64,000 bases of DNA from Mugil cephalus (Eukaryota > Chordata > Actinopteri > Mugiliformes > Mugilidae), in the NCBI RefSeq assembly GCF_022458985.1, contig NC_061782.1, positions 6,217,672 through 6,281,671 on the forward strand. The letters are read 5' to 3'. Shown here one piece after another: positions 36,662-51,600 of the stretch (the first letter of the stretch is position 1; every line of letters starts with the position of its first letter). The translations under genes were made by a program, and so were the position numbers. Below the pieces are notes generated by a model. The model was not told the DNA's origin. It made no database searches and saw only the letters and a program-made list of their open reading frames with translations.

Positions 36662-39600
36662 AGACGGACATTTGAGCAGCAGTATTTCAGCACAGTTCTC
36701 TTTGGTGATGTCATGGTTATTTTTGTGTTTTCAACAATACAACTATGATTTTGGGATAAATTTGCTTTTAACACGTGTTACGTTTCTTTAAAGTCAAAAA
36801 TGGTCAAAGTGAGTTCAGTAGATTTATGTACATAACATTATGACCACTGAGAAGAGATGTGAATAACATCCACCATCTTGTCACAATTCAACGTTCTGCT
36901 GGGAGACTTTTGGACCTGGAATTCGTGTGGATGTTACTTAGGCATAAAGCACCCACCTACACCAGACCAGCCCCCCCCCTTCACCCAAAATATTCTTTAG
37001 GAACAACTCAAAAAAATATGAAGAACAGCACTAGGTCCTGGCCTCCAAATTCAGTGGATCCCAAACTAATCAGGTATTTGTGGGATGATCCACAGACGCC
37101 TCAACCCATAGGAGCCAAAGACCCCCCCCCACCCACCCACTAACAACCTCCTGTTACCAGACACCATAGGACGCCCTCAGAAGGCCCATGTCCATTCTCT
37201 GATGAGTCACTGTTTTGGAGGCACAAGGGAAATGTACACAAAATTACGAAGGTGGTCATGATGTTATGCTTCATCAGTGTATAATATTATATATAATTCA
37301 GGGTGATAGATCAGTGTCAGCTGTGTTGTGTGTTTAACAAGTTGCCAAGTTACAAAATTCATGTCGTTCAGCTTGTTTTTTTTTTTTTGTTTGTTTGTTT
37401 CTTTATTTAGTTTGTGTGGTATTTAACCTGTATCTCTATCATTTGGGTAGGTGGTGGCCCCTGTCAGAGAAACGTGTGCACAGACTCTTGGCGTGGCCCT
37501 TCGCTACATGAGTGAAACTGGTGTTTCCATGACAGTAGATGTCCTGCTGAAGCTGCTAAAAGAGGATCAGTGGGAGGTCCGTCATGGAGGCCTGCTGGGG
37601 ATCAAGTACGCTCTGGCTGTCCGTCAGGTACCACCTGTTCTGTGTGTGTATAATGAGCTGTTAAATAGGCATAGCCGGGCTCTACAGGGTGTTTGATGTG
37701 GGCACCATATGGTCATGAATATAAATTGTGGGGGTTGCGGGCTTTATGCATGGACAAAAAGCTTTAGTCAATCTGGAAGCATATGGGATACTTGTGCAGG
37801 GTTGCTACTTTAAAGGCCATCATTTTTTTTTTTCTGACCTCGTACCCAAACATCTATACTGATCGTCCTGTCTGTTCCTTTCTTTTTCAGGACTTGATCG
37901 CTGTTTTACTGCCCCGGGTGCTCCCCGCCATCACAGAAGGCTTACAGGACCTCGATGATGATGTCAGGGCTGTGGCAGCTGCGGCTCTCATCCCTGTGGT
38001 TGAAGGCTTGGTGCAGCTACTGCCAAACAAGGTCAGGAGCAAAACTACTTCCCTTAACAGTTTTGTGTGTATATTTAGAGCTTTTAGTCTGTGTGGTGTG
38101 TGTCACCTCTAGTTAGTGATTTTTACATACTGTCCTATTCCAGGCTTTAATTTAGATGCACGATTCAATGTTTCCCAGGTACCCTTCATAGTGAACACGC
38201 TATGGGATGCTCTTTTGGACCTGGATGATCTCACAGCTTCCACCAACAGTATTATGACTTTGTTGTCCTCGCTGCTAACTTATCCACAGGTCCGACAATG
38301 CAGGTCAGTCTCTGAAGGTCATACAAAAAGCACTGCTCTCTCAAAATGACACGGTTCACATCTTGAATGCACAGAGCTTCTGAAGAAGTAAAGAAGAAAC
38401 GACTCGCTCGCTGCAGATCTCCAACTTTCCTTTCAAAACATGACAAGAATTTTGATGTGATAAGAGAAAACCGGTGCACTGCAGCCTGTGAACATTGGTT
38501 CTTTGTCACTTTGGATTATTTGAACCAACGGTTTTTTTTGTTTGTTTGCATTTTGTCAGTTTGAACAAACTTTAGACAGATGCCATGCTGAGGTTAACAA
38601 CAAGAGATTTGTACTATAACTACAGATGTCGCGGTACAAAAACTTTTGACAAATTCCATAAAACAAATACTCACATATTTGTCTTTTAAACTGCTGCATA
38701 CACTCATTCACATACAAAACTGAATGGTTGTGAACCTGCTAGTTCCCTAAAAATGCTTGAGGTTTGGTTGAAGTTTTTAAAATTGGCTTTTATGAAGACC
38801 GTAACAAGACGTTCATTTGTAGTTTTGAATTCCTTATACAGATACGTCTGTCGAATGGTTAGATATGATTCCTACTTTTGTTCAAAATGCTATGACATGG
38901 TTATTTTTTGTCGGTTTAAATCCAGATCAATCTTCACAATTTATTCCTTTTTAAAATTCATTCATTCATTCTTCCTGTCTAATTATTTATGGGAACTGTT
39001 TTCTCGTTATCTTTCAGCATGCAACAGTCATTAACCGTCCTGGTTCCTCGAGTTTGGCCGTTCTTGAGACACACGATATCATCAGTGCGAAGGGCAGCGC
39101 TCGAAACTCTCTTCACGCTGCTCTCTAAAGCCGACCAGGTAAACCGGACCACCTGGATATTCATGTGATGTGTGGAAAAAAAGTACGTTTTCAACCGTCT
39201 ACGCTACTGTGTTGTGCCTAAATAAGGCCGTTTTTACCTTTTCTGTTCTTCAGAGTTGTGCAGTGTGGATCAATCCAATCCTACAAGACATGCTACGGCA
39301 CATCTTCCAGTCCTGCATATTGGAGAGCAGTGAGGAAATTCTTGAACTAATCCAAAAGGTTTGTTGTAGGACCCACATCACTAGTCCATCTGACATCGCC
39401 TCTCGTCTTTTAATGTCTTGGATGTTCTGGGTTTCGCCTCGTTTAGTTAATGTGCCTCATTATGTGCAGGTGTGGATGGAGCTGCTGTCTCAGGCCCCCC
39501 AGCAGTACGTGGTTGCAGCCAGCTGTCCATGGATGGGCGCATGGCTCTGTCTCATGATGCAGGCCTCTCACATTCCTATAGACCTGAACATGCTGCTGGA

Positions 39601-42600
39601 GGTGAAGGCACGCTCCAAGGTTGTATGCTTTCTTTATATCTAACTTTGATGTCATATTCTGTTTTTATTCTTACTGTTGCTGGGCTTAAATCCTATAGTG
39701 TGTGTGTGTGTGTGTCTGTTGGTCGTCTCTAAAAATAGATGCTTATTTAAAATAACTGTCGTAATTGACGTAACGATCACCTGCATTACATTTTGTATTT
39801 TTTGAAAGCTTAATGTCGTGCGGTCTGTTTTTAAAAGTCACTGTGACATAAGTTAGGAGGTCGGGTTGTTTCTCTTGCTAGTTACATCAACAGGTTCTTG
39901 CAAATCCTGCTACAAGATACACAAAATCAATGCAACTCATGTGGTTGCTAGGTGACAGACTAGCAGACAGCGTGAAGGCAAGAGAAGAGCCTTACATCCC
40001 TTACATCTTCTGTTTGAGCCAGAAGAGCATTAACAAACCTGAACAGGCTGGGGGAGGAAATAATACAAAAAAAAAAAAAAAAAAACGTAGAACAGAAGCA
40101 AAGAGAGATTTAATCATCAGATTGTTTAATGAACAGTGGCTGAGCTGAGGGAGAATGAGCGCAGGCTGGAATGGAAACCTTTTTGCATTTATCAAATTTA
40201 TACCACATAATGTTTGAGTGATAAATGATTTTATTTAATGGTGCCAGCGCACTGTTTGTTTTATATCCTCTAGAGACCTCTGTAATGCAACATGTAACGA
40301 AAGTAGATTAACATATTATTTTAGTCAAACTAACTGGAATAATGTGTTTTTGATGCAACAGGACAAGGCTGGTGCAAAGGCACGTCTGGGGAACAATCAG
40401 GTGAAGGAAACGGTTCAAGAATATATCGCCGGTGCCGAGACGGTGACGGATGAGCCAGGGACAAGGGACTATGTTGTAGTTCGTGCTCGCCTCATGGCTG
40501 CCAAGTAAGTTCTGATATCTGCATTTCTCAAAGTGATCTGCATTGCCAAATAACTTCAACTTTCAGGACCTCATTTCTCTGCTCTCTTTGTAACTCTGTA
40601 ATCCAGATTGCTGGGGGCTCTGTGTCGATGTATCTGTGACCCTCAGCTCAATGCTGCATCTCAGGAGATCCGACCAGCTGAGTCCTTGGGCCAGCTATTG
40701 CTCTTCCACCTCAACTCCAAGTCTGCCCTGCAGCGCATAGCGGTGTCGCTGGTGCTTTGTGAGTGGGCTGCATTGCAGAAGGTAAAAGAAAGGAAAAAAA
40801 GAAAAAGAAAAGGCAACGCACTGGGGGTTCAGGCACATATTTTGCCTCATTAGCATGAAATATCCGTTGTCTAAAAGCAAAATGCATTATGCTCAGTCGT
40901 TTCAGGATTGTCAGGTGGTGTCCTCCATGGTGCAGCCCCGTCTCCTGGCCATTCTGTCTGAACAGCTGTACTACGATGAGATTGCCATCCCCTTCACGCG
41001 CATGCAGAACGAGTGCAAGCAGCTAATCGCACTGCTCGCCGAATCCCAGATAGACCTTCAAGACCGCCTCAACTGTAGCGTTTTCACTATTGACCAAGCC
41101 AACGAACTGGTAAGACCATACACGCACATACCTACTATCACACGTGTGAACATCTTTTCTCTGCTCACTGTCTGTAAGTGAGAAGTTTTCTATAATCTGT
41201 AGTTACGTAAGTTTTTTTATTGTAGGGGTATATGCACCAATCAGGTATAACATTATGACCACCTTCCTAATATTGTGCATCCTCATTGCTGTATGCTGGG
41301 GGTGCCTGGTCGGCTCTAGGTGGCTGGTGCATGTGTAAACATCTACACAAATGAATGCCAGGTTAAAACGTTTCCCAGCAAAACATTGAATTGTCACAAG
41401 GTGGTCAATTTTATTTACGTCTCTCCATCTGGTTTTAATATTGTTAATGATGAATCAACCGCATTCGTTGCGTCATGTAGAGTAGCAGTGTTTGTTCCAA
41501 CTGCACTCTTTACTACAAGAATAGTTATGTTGTTCTTCATTAAAACTACATTAAATGAGTCTTTCTTAAACTTTACCTTAGGGGGGCTGTAGAGCTGTGC
41601 AGTGTGGCATGGGTGACCAGATGGAAAAAAATCCAGAGTAAAACTAAATCGAATTTGATTCATGTAGCAGGAAAAACGATAATGATGCTATCACGCTGAC
41701 CTTTATTTCATTAAAATTAAATCTGGGTCCTTTTTATTAGTTGCTGTCTGTGTCGCGGTTAATGAATGATTCAGAAATGTGAGGTGGTGGGATGTGAACT
41801 TTTTATTTTTGGGTTCTGAAGGCGTCCATGCCAAAATAAAGTAGATCGACCGTGATTAAGCTGTCATGGCATTTGGCTTTTATTACACTGACTTGTAGTT
41901 TCCCATATTGGCCGACAGTAATACGTTTTCGGTCCAAGTATTTATTTGCTCAACTGACAGTTTTGTTAATAATGTTGCCCCGCTCATTCTCGCCTCCAAA
42001 GGTTAGTGGATATTGCACTCTTTAACAAATCACTCCCATTCCAATCAGACACATGATTTCCCCTCTCGGTTGTTTCCTAGGTAACCACCATCTTCACGGA
42101 GTCCACGGCGGGTCTGAATGTCAAGTCCAAACAGTGGCAGGCGCTGGACAGCAAACGACAGCAGGCTCAAGCAACAGTGATGGAGACCAGCGCCGAATGG
42201 CAGCAGCTGCATCTGCGTGTCCACATGTTTACAGCCTGCGCGGTGATTAACCTGCAAGTTCTTCCCGATAAACTGAACCCTCTGGTCAGGCCTTTGATGG
42301 AGGCCATCAAGAGGGAGGAGAACACCCTGATCCAGGGTTACGCTGCTGCTTTTATAGCCAAACTGCTGCAGCAGTGTGCCGGGCGCTCGCCGTGTCCGAA
42401 CACCAAGATTATCAAAAACCTCTGTGCCTCCGCTTGCGTAGATTCAGGCGTCACACCCTCATCTGCTTGCCCCGTCCCCCCCACTCAGGAAAATGCAAAA
42501 GGTAAGAGTTCTTCAAGTAGATCAACTTAAAATACACACATGGAACATGTACACCAGACAGGGTCGTTTACTGCATAATGATACGTACAGAAACATCTTC

Positions 42601-45600
42601 TTTTGCCAAAAAGAAAGCTTGGATTAGTCTTTATTAGTCTCCTGACAAACAAAATATATAAACAAAGGAAAACAGATTGAGATACACAACTGTTTTCCAT
42701 AGTCCTTTTTACAGAACGAAATGTGGGAAAAGAAAGCAAGCAAAGAACAGAGGGGATCTCCCCACACAAAAAAAACTTCCAGTGTCCTTTTGTGCATAAA
42801 AAAGTATAACGAATATTCAGTGTGTATTACAAAACAAAAAAACCTATAGTTCTCCAATCAGAGCCAATATTCAGTGTTAGGATCGCCTTCAACCTTTTCA
42901 GTGTTGTCTCAGGGAAAATGTTATTATTTCCATGCTATGAATTTCTTTAACTATTTCTGTAAAAGTGGTGTACTCTCATTCAGTGTGTTTACATGCACAG
43001 CTTAATCCAGCTATGCCCAAACTCGACTTTCTGAATGCGGTCGTTGTCTCAGTTTCGAATAACTGACAGGAACATGTCCTCCTCCTCCACACTAGGTGGC
43101 GATATGTGTCTTTTCAGCTTGTTAATATGGCCTCCTTTCCAGTTGACCTATTAAGTTACATGGAGTCGTTCATGCATCATACCGGCATTTCAAACAACAA
43201 CCAGATGGATAACAGTTGAGCTTTTTTAATCTTGTACGTGAAATGCGCGCTGTCCCTCAGGTGGTTCTTCCACTGGCTCCGTTTACCGTCTTCCTCTGCG
43301 ACCGTCTTTCTTGGATTATTTTTTTTTTCTTCCAGGGTCATACACTATCGCAACGGTTGTGGAGCATGCGCACGCATGTTGTCTCGTTAAGGCTGATTAG
43401 GGCGTATACATGCCGGAGAAAATAGATTTCCAGTCACATTATCTGAGTATCTTAATCAAATAAGGAGAACTCAGATTTTAAGGCAATAATTAGTTGTTTT
43501 TTTTCACGTGCATGTAAAGGTACTGAATGCAGTAGTTATGGAGAAAGTGTAGGTTGTGATTCACTGACTATATTTCTCATATTAGGAGGTGGGTTGGACA
43601 AAGATGGCATGCATCACATGGTCAACAAAACGAGAGGTATCATCACCCTGTACCGTCATCAAAGGGCTGCGTTTGCCATCACCAGTAAGAGGGGGCCAGC
43701 CCCTAGAGCCCCAAAGGCCCCCACCACAGAGCTGCCTCCTGGCAGCACCCTCAGCACTGATAATGATGAGGTACAAAACCCTGCTGGAATACACTGTCCT
43801 CACATTTAGCTCATATCAGCGTCAGGTTGTGTTTACAGATTCTGTTATGTTTTTCACTTCCAGAGCAAGAAGCCTTTTCTCATTCAGAGACGAGGAGCAG
43901 AGTTCTCCCTGACAACTGTTGCCAGGCACTTTGGTGCTGATCTCACCAAGTCGTTGCCGTACCTCTGGGAGCACACGGTGGGACCGCTCAGGACAGTGGC
44001 GACAGAAAGTCAGTGCATTGGTACGTCGATCTATAAATTGTTCACAAAACTAATCGCTCTAACTGGTTTTATATATATATAATCAACATCTGTGGTCAGT
44101 TATCCACCTGAGACCCTGCGTCCTCATATGGGGACAGTAAGTTTTAAGTTTGTGGCAGCTTATTCTACTTCATTTCAACTTTGATCCTATTATGACTGTA
44201 TATTAGTTGAAGTAAAAACGTTATAACGGGCATTTCATGTAACAGAAGTGTACAAGGTACAAAACCTCATAAAATTTTACTTTTCTAGTTTAATATGTTT
44301 GAGGACGTTGGGACTTCATTATGTACAATTCTGCTTTTGCACAGCAATGTTCAGAGATGAACATTAGCAGTTTTTTATTGTGTTACATATTGGTGACTTT
44401 ATTATAATGAGTGAAATAATCATCTACACATGAGAACATAATATTCTCCAAAAAGTACTTGCTGGTCAAAGACGAGCTTTTATACTTCTTACATCCTATT
44501 AATCCCAAATAAAGAGAAACGGAGAAATTAAAAATGCAAATAAAATCTTGGGTGTCAGGAGGTTTGCGTATTTCATTAAAATGCACCTGGTGTAATCAGA
44601 CTGTAGTCAGCCATTACTCTGACTGTGTCTCTGTTTGTACGTTCCAGATAGGCACGCTCAGCTGGAGAGGGGAGACGCTGCTGCTCAGGAACTGGTCAAC
44701 TCTCTGCAAGTGCTGGAAGTCATGGCTGGAGCCATGTCTGCTGAACTCAAACCTTTGGTAAGACTGCAGCTCCACCCAGACGGCTTTACTGTGCTTTAAT
44801 GCCACTGTTTACTGAATGCTTATCATGGATTCAGCATTAGTTCAATAATTTTCTTACCGTGTACCATGTCTTTTTTTTTTTTTTTTTTTTCTTTCCTGTA
44901 GTTAATGGAGCACCTGCCCCATCTGTTCACCTGCTTGCAGCACCCATACACAGCTGTGCGTCACATGGCAGCGCGCTGTGTGGGTGTGCTCAGTAAGATA
45001 GCCACACTGGAGACCATGAGCAGTTTCCTGGAGTGTGTTCTCCCCTGGTTGGCAGCTATTGAAGACTGCACCAAACAGGAGGGCGCCATCGAGGCGTTAG
45101 CCTGTATCCTTCAGTGACATAACTGCTCCGTTTCTTACCCGAATTATGAAGCGTTTTGTGGTTGTTTCTGTCATTAGTTTGTGTGCAGTACTTTCCTTAA
45201 CCAGCACCTCTGTAGGTATCATGGAGCAGCTTGACGTGGACATTGTTCCCTACATCGTGCTGCTTGTAGTACCTGTTCTGGGACGTATGAGCGATCCCAG
45301 TGACAGCATTCGTTTCATGGCCACACAGTGCTTTGCTACACTCATCCGCCTGCTGCCTCTGGAGGTATGAGCATCCTGCCAGCTCAAGGCTAAGACGCAG
45401 TTTTATAAGGAATGATTTTGTTCCATTGTTCAGTTTGATTCTGGTAATATATCCTTTCCTCTCGACTACCAGGCAGGTATACCAGACCCTCCCGCCATGT
45501 CTGCTGACTTGATCCGCCAGAAAGCCAGAGAACGCCACTTCCTGGAGCAGCTGCTCGATGGCAGGAAGTTGGAGAACTATAAGATCCCTGTGCCCATTAA

Positions 45601-48600
45601 AGCTGAGCTCAGGAAGTATCAGCAGGTGTGTACCGGTTAGGACCGTGTTCCTGCCAGGTTCAGGGGGGGGAAAAAAAGGTTTTGCTTTAAATAAATAGTG
45701 TAGACAACCGATGCTGACAACAAATTGATTTTTTTTCTTGACGGAGTATGTTTCAGCAGTCTAATGGCCATAGGGTAAATGCCCTGGTTCCCTTTTTAGA
45801 AATGTTGCTTGCTGGCAGCTCTGGGAGCAGCCATCCATCTCTTTAATGGAGAAGTTCTTCCATCCAGTTTGAAATGCTTCCAAATTTGTTGCTAATGTTG
45901 TCAAGTCTCCATTTTAGCTCCCTGACACCAAAAGGTTGAAAAACGAAAAGTAATGCCAATGAATTTGTTTTATATATATCATCAAAAATCTTCCTCAGTT
46001 CTTGGACATTTTTGTGAAACATTCACACACAAAAGTGTTGTAGTATTTTCATTTCGTCTCTTGGCCTCCTCCTGCAGGATGGAGTGAACTGGCTGTCCTT
46101 CCTGAACAAATACAAGCTGCATGGGATCCTGTGTGATGACATGGGTCTCGGCAAGACGCTGCAGTCCATCTGCATTCTGGCAGGCGACCACTACCTCAGG
46201 TACGGTCCAAATAACACCTCTACACTTTTAAAAGCTTAACAACCCACTGACTCACCTCCCGCACTTCACTCTTGATACGGTTTCATTTAGAAGCAATGTC
46301 ACACAATGATCATTTCCTCTAGAGCAACTTGACTAGACTGAAACTATTATTGTCTTGTCTTCTTGATAGAAACAATTTGCAGTGCAAACCGAACATGCAC
46401 GTCCCCGACTAGGCTGGATTGAATGTTAAAATATTTGCTGTACTTTATAAAGACATGGCCACGGACGTTATTTTTATAGATTGATCTATTAATTATTTTC
46501 TGAGTGGTCAAATAATCCTTTAACTCGTCACTAAATACACTTAGACTTAGACAGACTTTAATGATCCACGAGGGAAATTACTTTGTCACCATAGCTTCGT
46601 TGCACATAAAAGTAAACACTCAAAACAACAAGAAAGATGAATAAAATAAGATGAAATAAAATGAGATTAAATTAAAGTAAAATAAAAATGAGCAGTGTAA
46701 TCAAAAAACTTCTACCATTTGTATTTGACATGTTTTTCTTATAATGAATGAATCTGTGAATGGAGACGTCTTTCCAAACTTTATCTTAATGATACTGTTC
46801 AACAAAAAAGTAAAGGTTTATCTGATGTAGACCAAATGAGTCATATCGCTTTCCGAATTTCCCGTCGGGGATGAATAAAGTAATCTATCTCTCCATCTCT
46901 CCATCTCTCTCTCTCTCTCTCTCTTTTATCTATATATATATATATACCTATCACATATGTCTTGTACTTGTTTGTGTCATGGTAATATGCTGCATATATG
47001 CTCTATTCAGGTGTATAAGCATAAAGTGCTTTACAGCAATAGAATAAAAAGCAACAACACATACAATACAAATAGCATTAAGATAATAATAATACAAGTA
47101 AATAAATTACAATAATTAAAAAGGTGACCAGCTATAGGCTATTTTAATTCATCTCATTCCTACTTCCTTTTTCTGTTTCGTCCGATCTGTCCACCCATAT
47201 GTTCTATTAATGTCCTCTTAGTTCTTGCTCATATAAATACAACTGACTTGAATATTCTTTACTGTACTGTGCCATGCATGGTTTAGTTTTCCAGGGTTTT
47301 GTGCACAAAAACCAGCTGCTCACCACTCACAAATGCACAGGAAAGCAGCGTTGCCATTAGCAGCAACTCCTGATGTTGTAGTTTTTGAGTTCTTGACTGA
47401 AAAACAACAGATGGAGACGTAACAATAGATCACGCTAAACTCACTCAGCTCAAATACTGAGGCTGCTGTCTTTCAGTTTAGAGCTCAAAGGAAGCAGATC
47501 TCTTCAGTTGTGTTGCTCACGTAGTTTGTAGAGGATGATGACGATGCTGCTGATAAGATATTATTGTTTGAGGGTTCATCATGATCTTTATTTAAAACGT
47601 TCATCCTCGTTTGAAAATGTGATTCATTCTGTTCCATGCGTTTATCAGGGCACAGGAGTATGCCAAGACAAAAGCTGCAGACTGCAGCCCCATGCCCTCT
47701 CTAGTGGTGTGTCCTCCCACACTAACTGGTCACTGGGTGGACGAAGTTGGCAAGTTCTGCACCAAAGAGTACCTCAACCCACTGCACTACACGGGGCCTC
47801 CTACGGAAAGGATGCGGTAAGAATTAGTCAGAAGGACTTTTTAAAACAAAACGAGGACATGAATCATTTCCCTGCAATAATCTCTAAGCTGGAAGAGAAA
47901 GCGCTCGCATTGTCCTAACGGAACGTTTTCCTTTCCAGGCTGCAACACCAAGTGAAAAAACACAATCTTATAGTAGCCTCATACGATGTTGTACGAAATG
48001 ACATTGACTTTTTTAGGTGAGTACTCATTGAGGGATGTCACTGATGGTTTTATATGTTTTGGGTGCAGCCTTCACATTTTAAAAACTCCTTTTTTTCCCC
48101 CCCATCAGAAATATAAAATTTAATTACTGCATCCTCGATGAGGGTCACGTCATCAAGAACGGGAAGACCAAACTTTCCAAAGCCATTAAACAGTTGGCCG
48201 CCAACTTTCGAGTCATCTTGTCAGGAACGCCCATTCAGGTGAGGCCCCATCCGAGACTGTGAAGATTTAACCTCTTTTCCTCGTATGCTTTGCTGTCTGA
48301 GCATGAATATAACTTTCTGCTCCGTCTGCCCTCAGAACAACGTCCTTGAGCTCTGGTCGTTGTTTGACTTCCTCATGCCGGGCTTCCTCGGGACAGAAAG
48401 GCAGTTCGCAGCCCGCTACGGTAAACCCATCCTCGCCAGCCGAGACGCTAAAAGCTCCTCGCGGGAACAGGAGGCGGGTATGTCAGCTCCGTTTTACTTT
48501 GTTTGTTTTGCAGTCATCTTTAGTTAAAAATCAGAAATGACATTTTGGTTTCTGCTTGCAGGCGTCCTGGCGATGGAGGCCCTGCATCGACAGGTGTTAC

Positions 48601-51600
48601 CCTTCCTTCTGAGGAGGATGAAGGAGGATGTCCTTCAGGACCTTCCTCCTAAAATCATTCAGGACTATTACTGCAACCTGAGCCCTCTGCAGGTACCTGT
48701 GGACCCTCATGTCTTTGAGCATTTCCAGTGTGTCAGTGTGAATACTGAAAAGTGTTTTGACAGTGCCTTAGTTGTGCATTTTTTGAACGTAGCTAAAAAT
48801 ATTCAATATGCATGTATGCTTATTTAGTTCTACCATGAAAATGAGGTGTTAGTGTAACAACCTCGTGTGCATCGTGGTCACTTCCTGCAGGTTCAACTAT
48901 ATGAAGACTTTGCAAAGTCTAGAGCCAAGGCTGGTGTGGAGGACAGCATCTCCATGGCATCAACGGAGGAGGAGGAAAAGCCTAAACTGAAGGCTACAGG
49001 CCACGTGTTCCAGGTACAGATCATTGTTTACATCAAATATACTAAACCTGCTCTTTCTCACCAATACCTGCTGTGTGTGTTCTTTACATGTACCTTATGT
49101 TTCGAATAGAAATCATTCCTCACAGGTTCCTACTCATGGAAACTAGTAGTTGTAAACCGCATGTTACCTTTTTAAGTGTCTCAGTTATTAGAATGCATTT
49201 CACACCTAAATGAGATACCGCGGATGCTTCTTATTTTGATGGTGCAGTTATATTTAACTCCGTATCTAAACTATTTCAGGCGCTGCAGTACCTGCGAAAG
49301 CTGTGCAACCACCCGAGCTTGGTCTTGACCTCCCAGCATCCAGAGTACAAGCGCATCACAGAGCAGCTGGCCAGTCAGAACTCCAGCCTGCGGGACATTC
49401 AACATGCACCCAAACTCTCTGCTCTCAAACAGGTTGGAGATGCTGTTGAGTCGGCTTTGTCACGGGGTTCATGCTTTTGTGGATGCATTCATGGAAAGAA
49501 ATCCTGATTATGAAAATGATTATGTTAAATGAAACAGAATATTTGTCGTATCAGACACAAGCAACTAACTGATCAGACTTGTATCTCTCAACAATAACCT
49601 TTTCTCACTGTGCTCCTGACAGTTGCTGCTGGACTGTGGTCTCGGCGGCGGTGGAGGATCAGAGGGGGGCACTGAGGCGGTGGTGGCCCAGCACCGTGTG
49701 CTCATTTTCTGCCAGCTGAAGAGCATGCTGGACATCGTGGAGCATGACTTGCTGAAACCCAAACTTCCCACCGTCTCCTACCTGAGGCTGGACGGCAGCG
49801 TGCAGGCCGGCCTGCGCCACTCCATCGTCTCCAGGTCAGTGGTCTCGTCTCTAGAGCCGCTTCTCATCGAGAAATTTGAACCTTGCTTCAGAAGTTTGAG
49901 AGAGAATGTTCCTTCATGCCACAGGTTTAACAACGACCCATCCATTGATGTGCTGCTGCTGACCACACATGTCGGAGGTCTGGGCTTGAATCTAACCGGG
50001 GCAGATACCGTGGTGTTTGTGGAACATGACTGGAACCCCATGAGGGACCTGCAGGCCATGGATCGCGCCCACAGGATAGGACAGGTGCTGTTGATGGACA
50101 TTTAGCGCACAGCAGAGCGCGCATAAATTTTTAACTGCGTAGGTGATACTGAATCCAGACTGCTTCTGTATCTGCACCAGTAGGAAGTGACTTGTTCATC
50201 AGTGTTTCCTTGATGCATTATTTAGTATATTCTTAGGTCAGTCTTGGATTATGTGACACCGCCGCTCTTGTCTGAAACCAGCGATTGTAAAATGAGTCAA
50301 GTGACATTACGCTGGCGTCGAGCCGCGTCCAGCGCGTCCCGTTTACCATTGTGTGCGTTTGGTGCAGAAACGGGTGGTGAACGTGTACAGGCTGATCACA
50401 CGGGGCACGCTGGAGGAGAAGATAATGGGGCTGCAGAAATTCAAGATGAGCATCGCCAACACCATCATCAGCCAAGAGAACACGAGCCTGCAGAGCATGG
50501 GCACGGACCAGCTCCTCACCCTCTTCACCCTGGACAAGGTGAGAAGCAGATCTCCCACACGGATCTTAACAATGTCTCAGGAGGGGTCGTCTCTGAAAGC
50601 TCTCAACGCTTTTAGAGTCCCGCTTCAATTAATGTGTCAGTCCTAAATGCTTGACGTCTCAATAGCTCTGCTATGCATTAAGGAAAAAAAGTGTCCTGAA
50701 AGAGGTTCACTTTATTTTATACACAACAGTAGAGCCAGAAATTAAAAGTTTTTTGATGGTTTGATCGTATAAATAGTCTACGTAGCTTCATGAGACCTGA
50801 GGAACTCGCTAACATCTGCATTGTAGCATTTACAAATCCCTGTCTGATTAGCTTTTCTCTTGTTATTGGTTCAAACCTGCCCAGTGATGAGGGGAAAAGG
50901 AGGGAGAGTGATGCCCTCAGACTTCGGCCCTTTATTTTTCCTTCACAAACCAGCAGATTAGCGCACTGCCTTTGATACGCTGCTCAACAAAGTAATAAAA
51001 CTTACCCCGAGTGCGGACAGCCGCTTCCGTTTCATGAGGCTTTTAGCCCCGTGAGCTCTCGCACACTTTGCTACCACAGTCTCTTATGTTGCCTTCCCTT
51101 TAACACAGTGGAAAGTACTTTGACTTTTGTACAGAGCAGCTGTAAAACAAATTAAATCAGGTTAGACTAGGTGCTTAATCTGATCCCATCTTTCTAAAAA
51201 TGCCTGGATGTTTGTGTCTGGCATTGGACGTTCAGTATGTATTTATTTTATTTAACCTTTATTTTACCAGGCTAGTCCCATTGAGATGAATGATTTTCAA
51301 GGGAGACCCAGACAAAATACAAAACACCAGTAACTTGAATTGTGACCATCAAAGTTAAAAAGGGGTCACAGCTTCTTTCTCCAACATAAACACACATACA
51401 TAAGATAAGTCATTGTAGTTTATACCAAATTATTGTCTGTTACCCTGCAGCAGGACAACACTGATAACAAAAATACCTACAAAAGTCCGACCAACACCCT
51501 TATCCTGCTTGAAAATCTCGTCGTGTAAAAAAAAAAAAAAAAATGTCTTAGAAATGCATGAAGCCTGTCGGTCCTGAGTTTAGGGGAACAATGCCACAAA

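Noticed and set aside
46545..46945. Facing LINE tails in btaf1 intron 27 considered as one complete LINE
   Set aside because: The tails are in opposite orientations with no reverse transcriptase sequence between them; two independent 5'-truncated insertions explain it better.
47530..47640. GATGATGA word followed by CTGA, resembling a C/D-box snoRNA in a btaf1 intron
   Set aside because: No properly spaced terminal D box and no closing stem; the word is part of a GAT-rich stretch.
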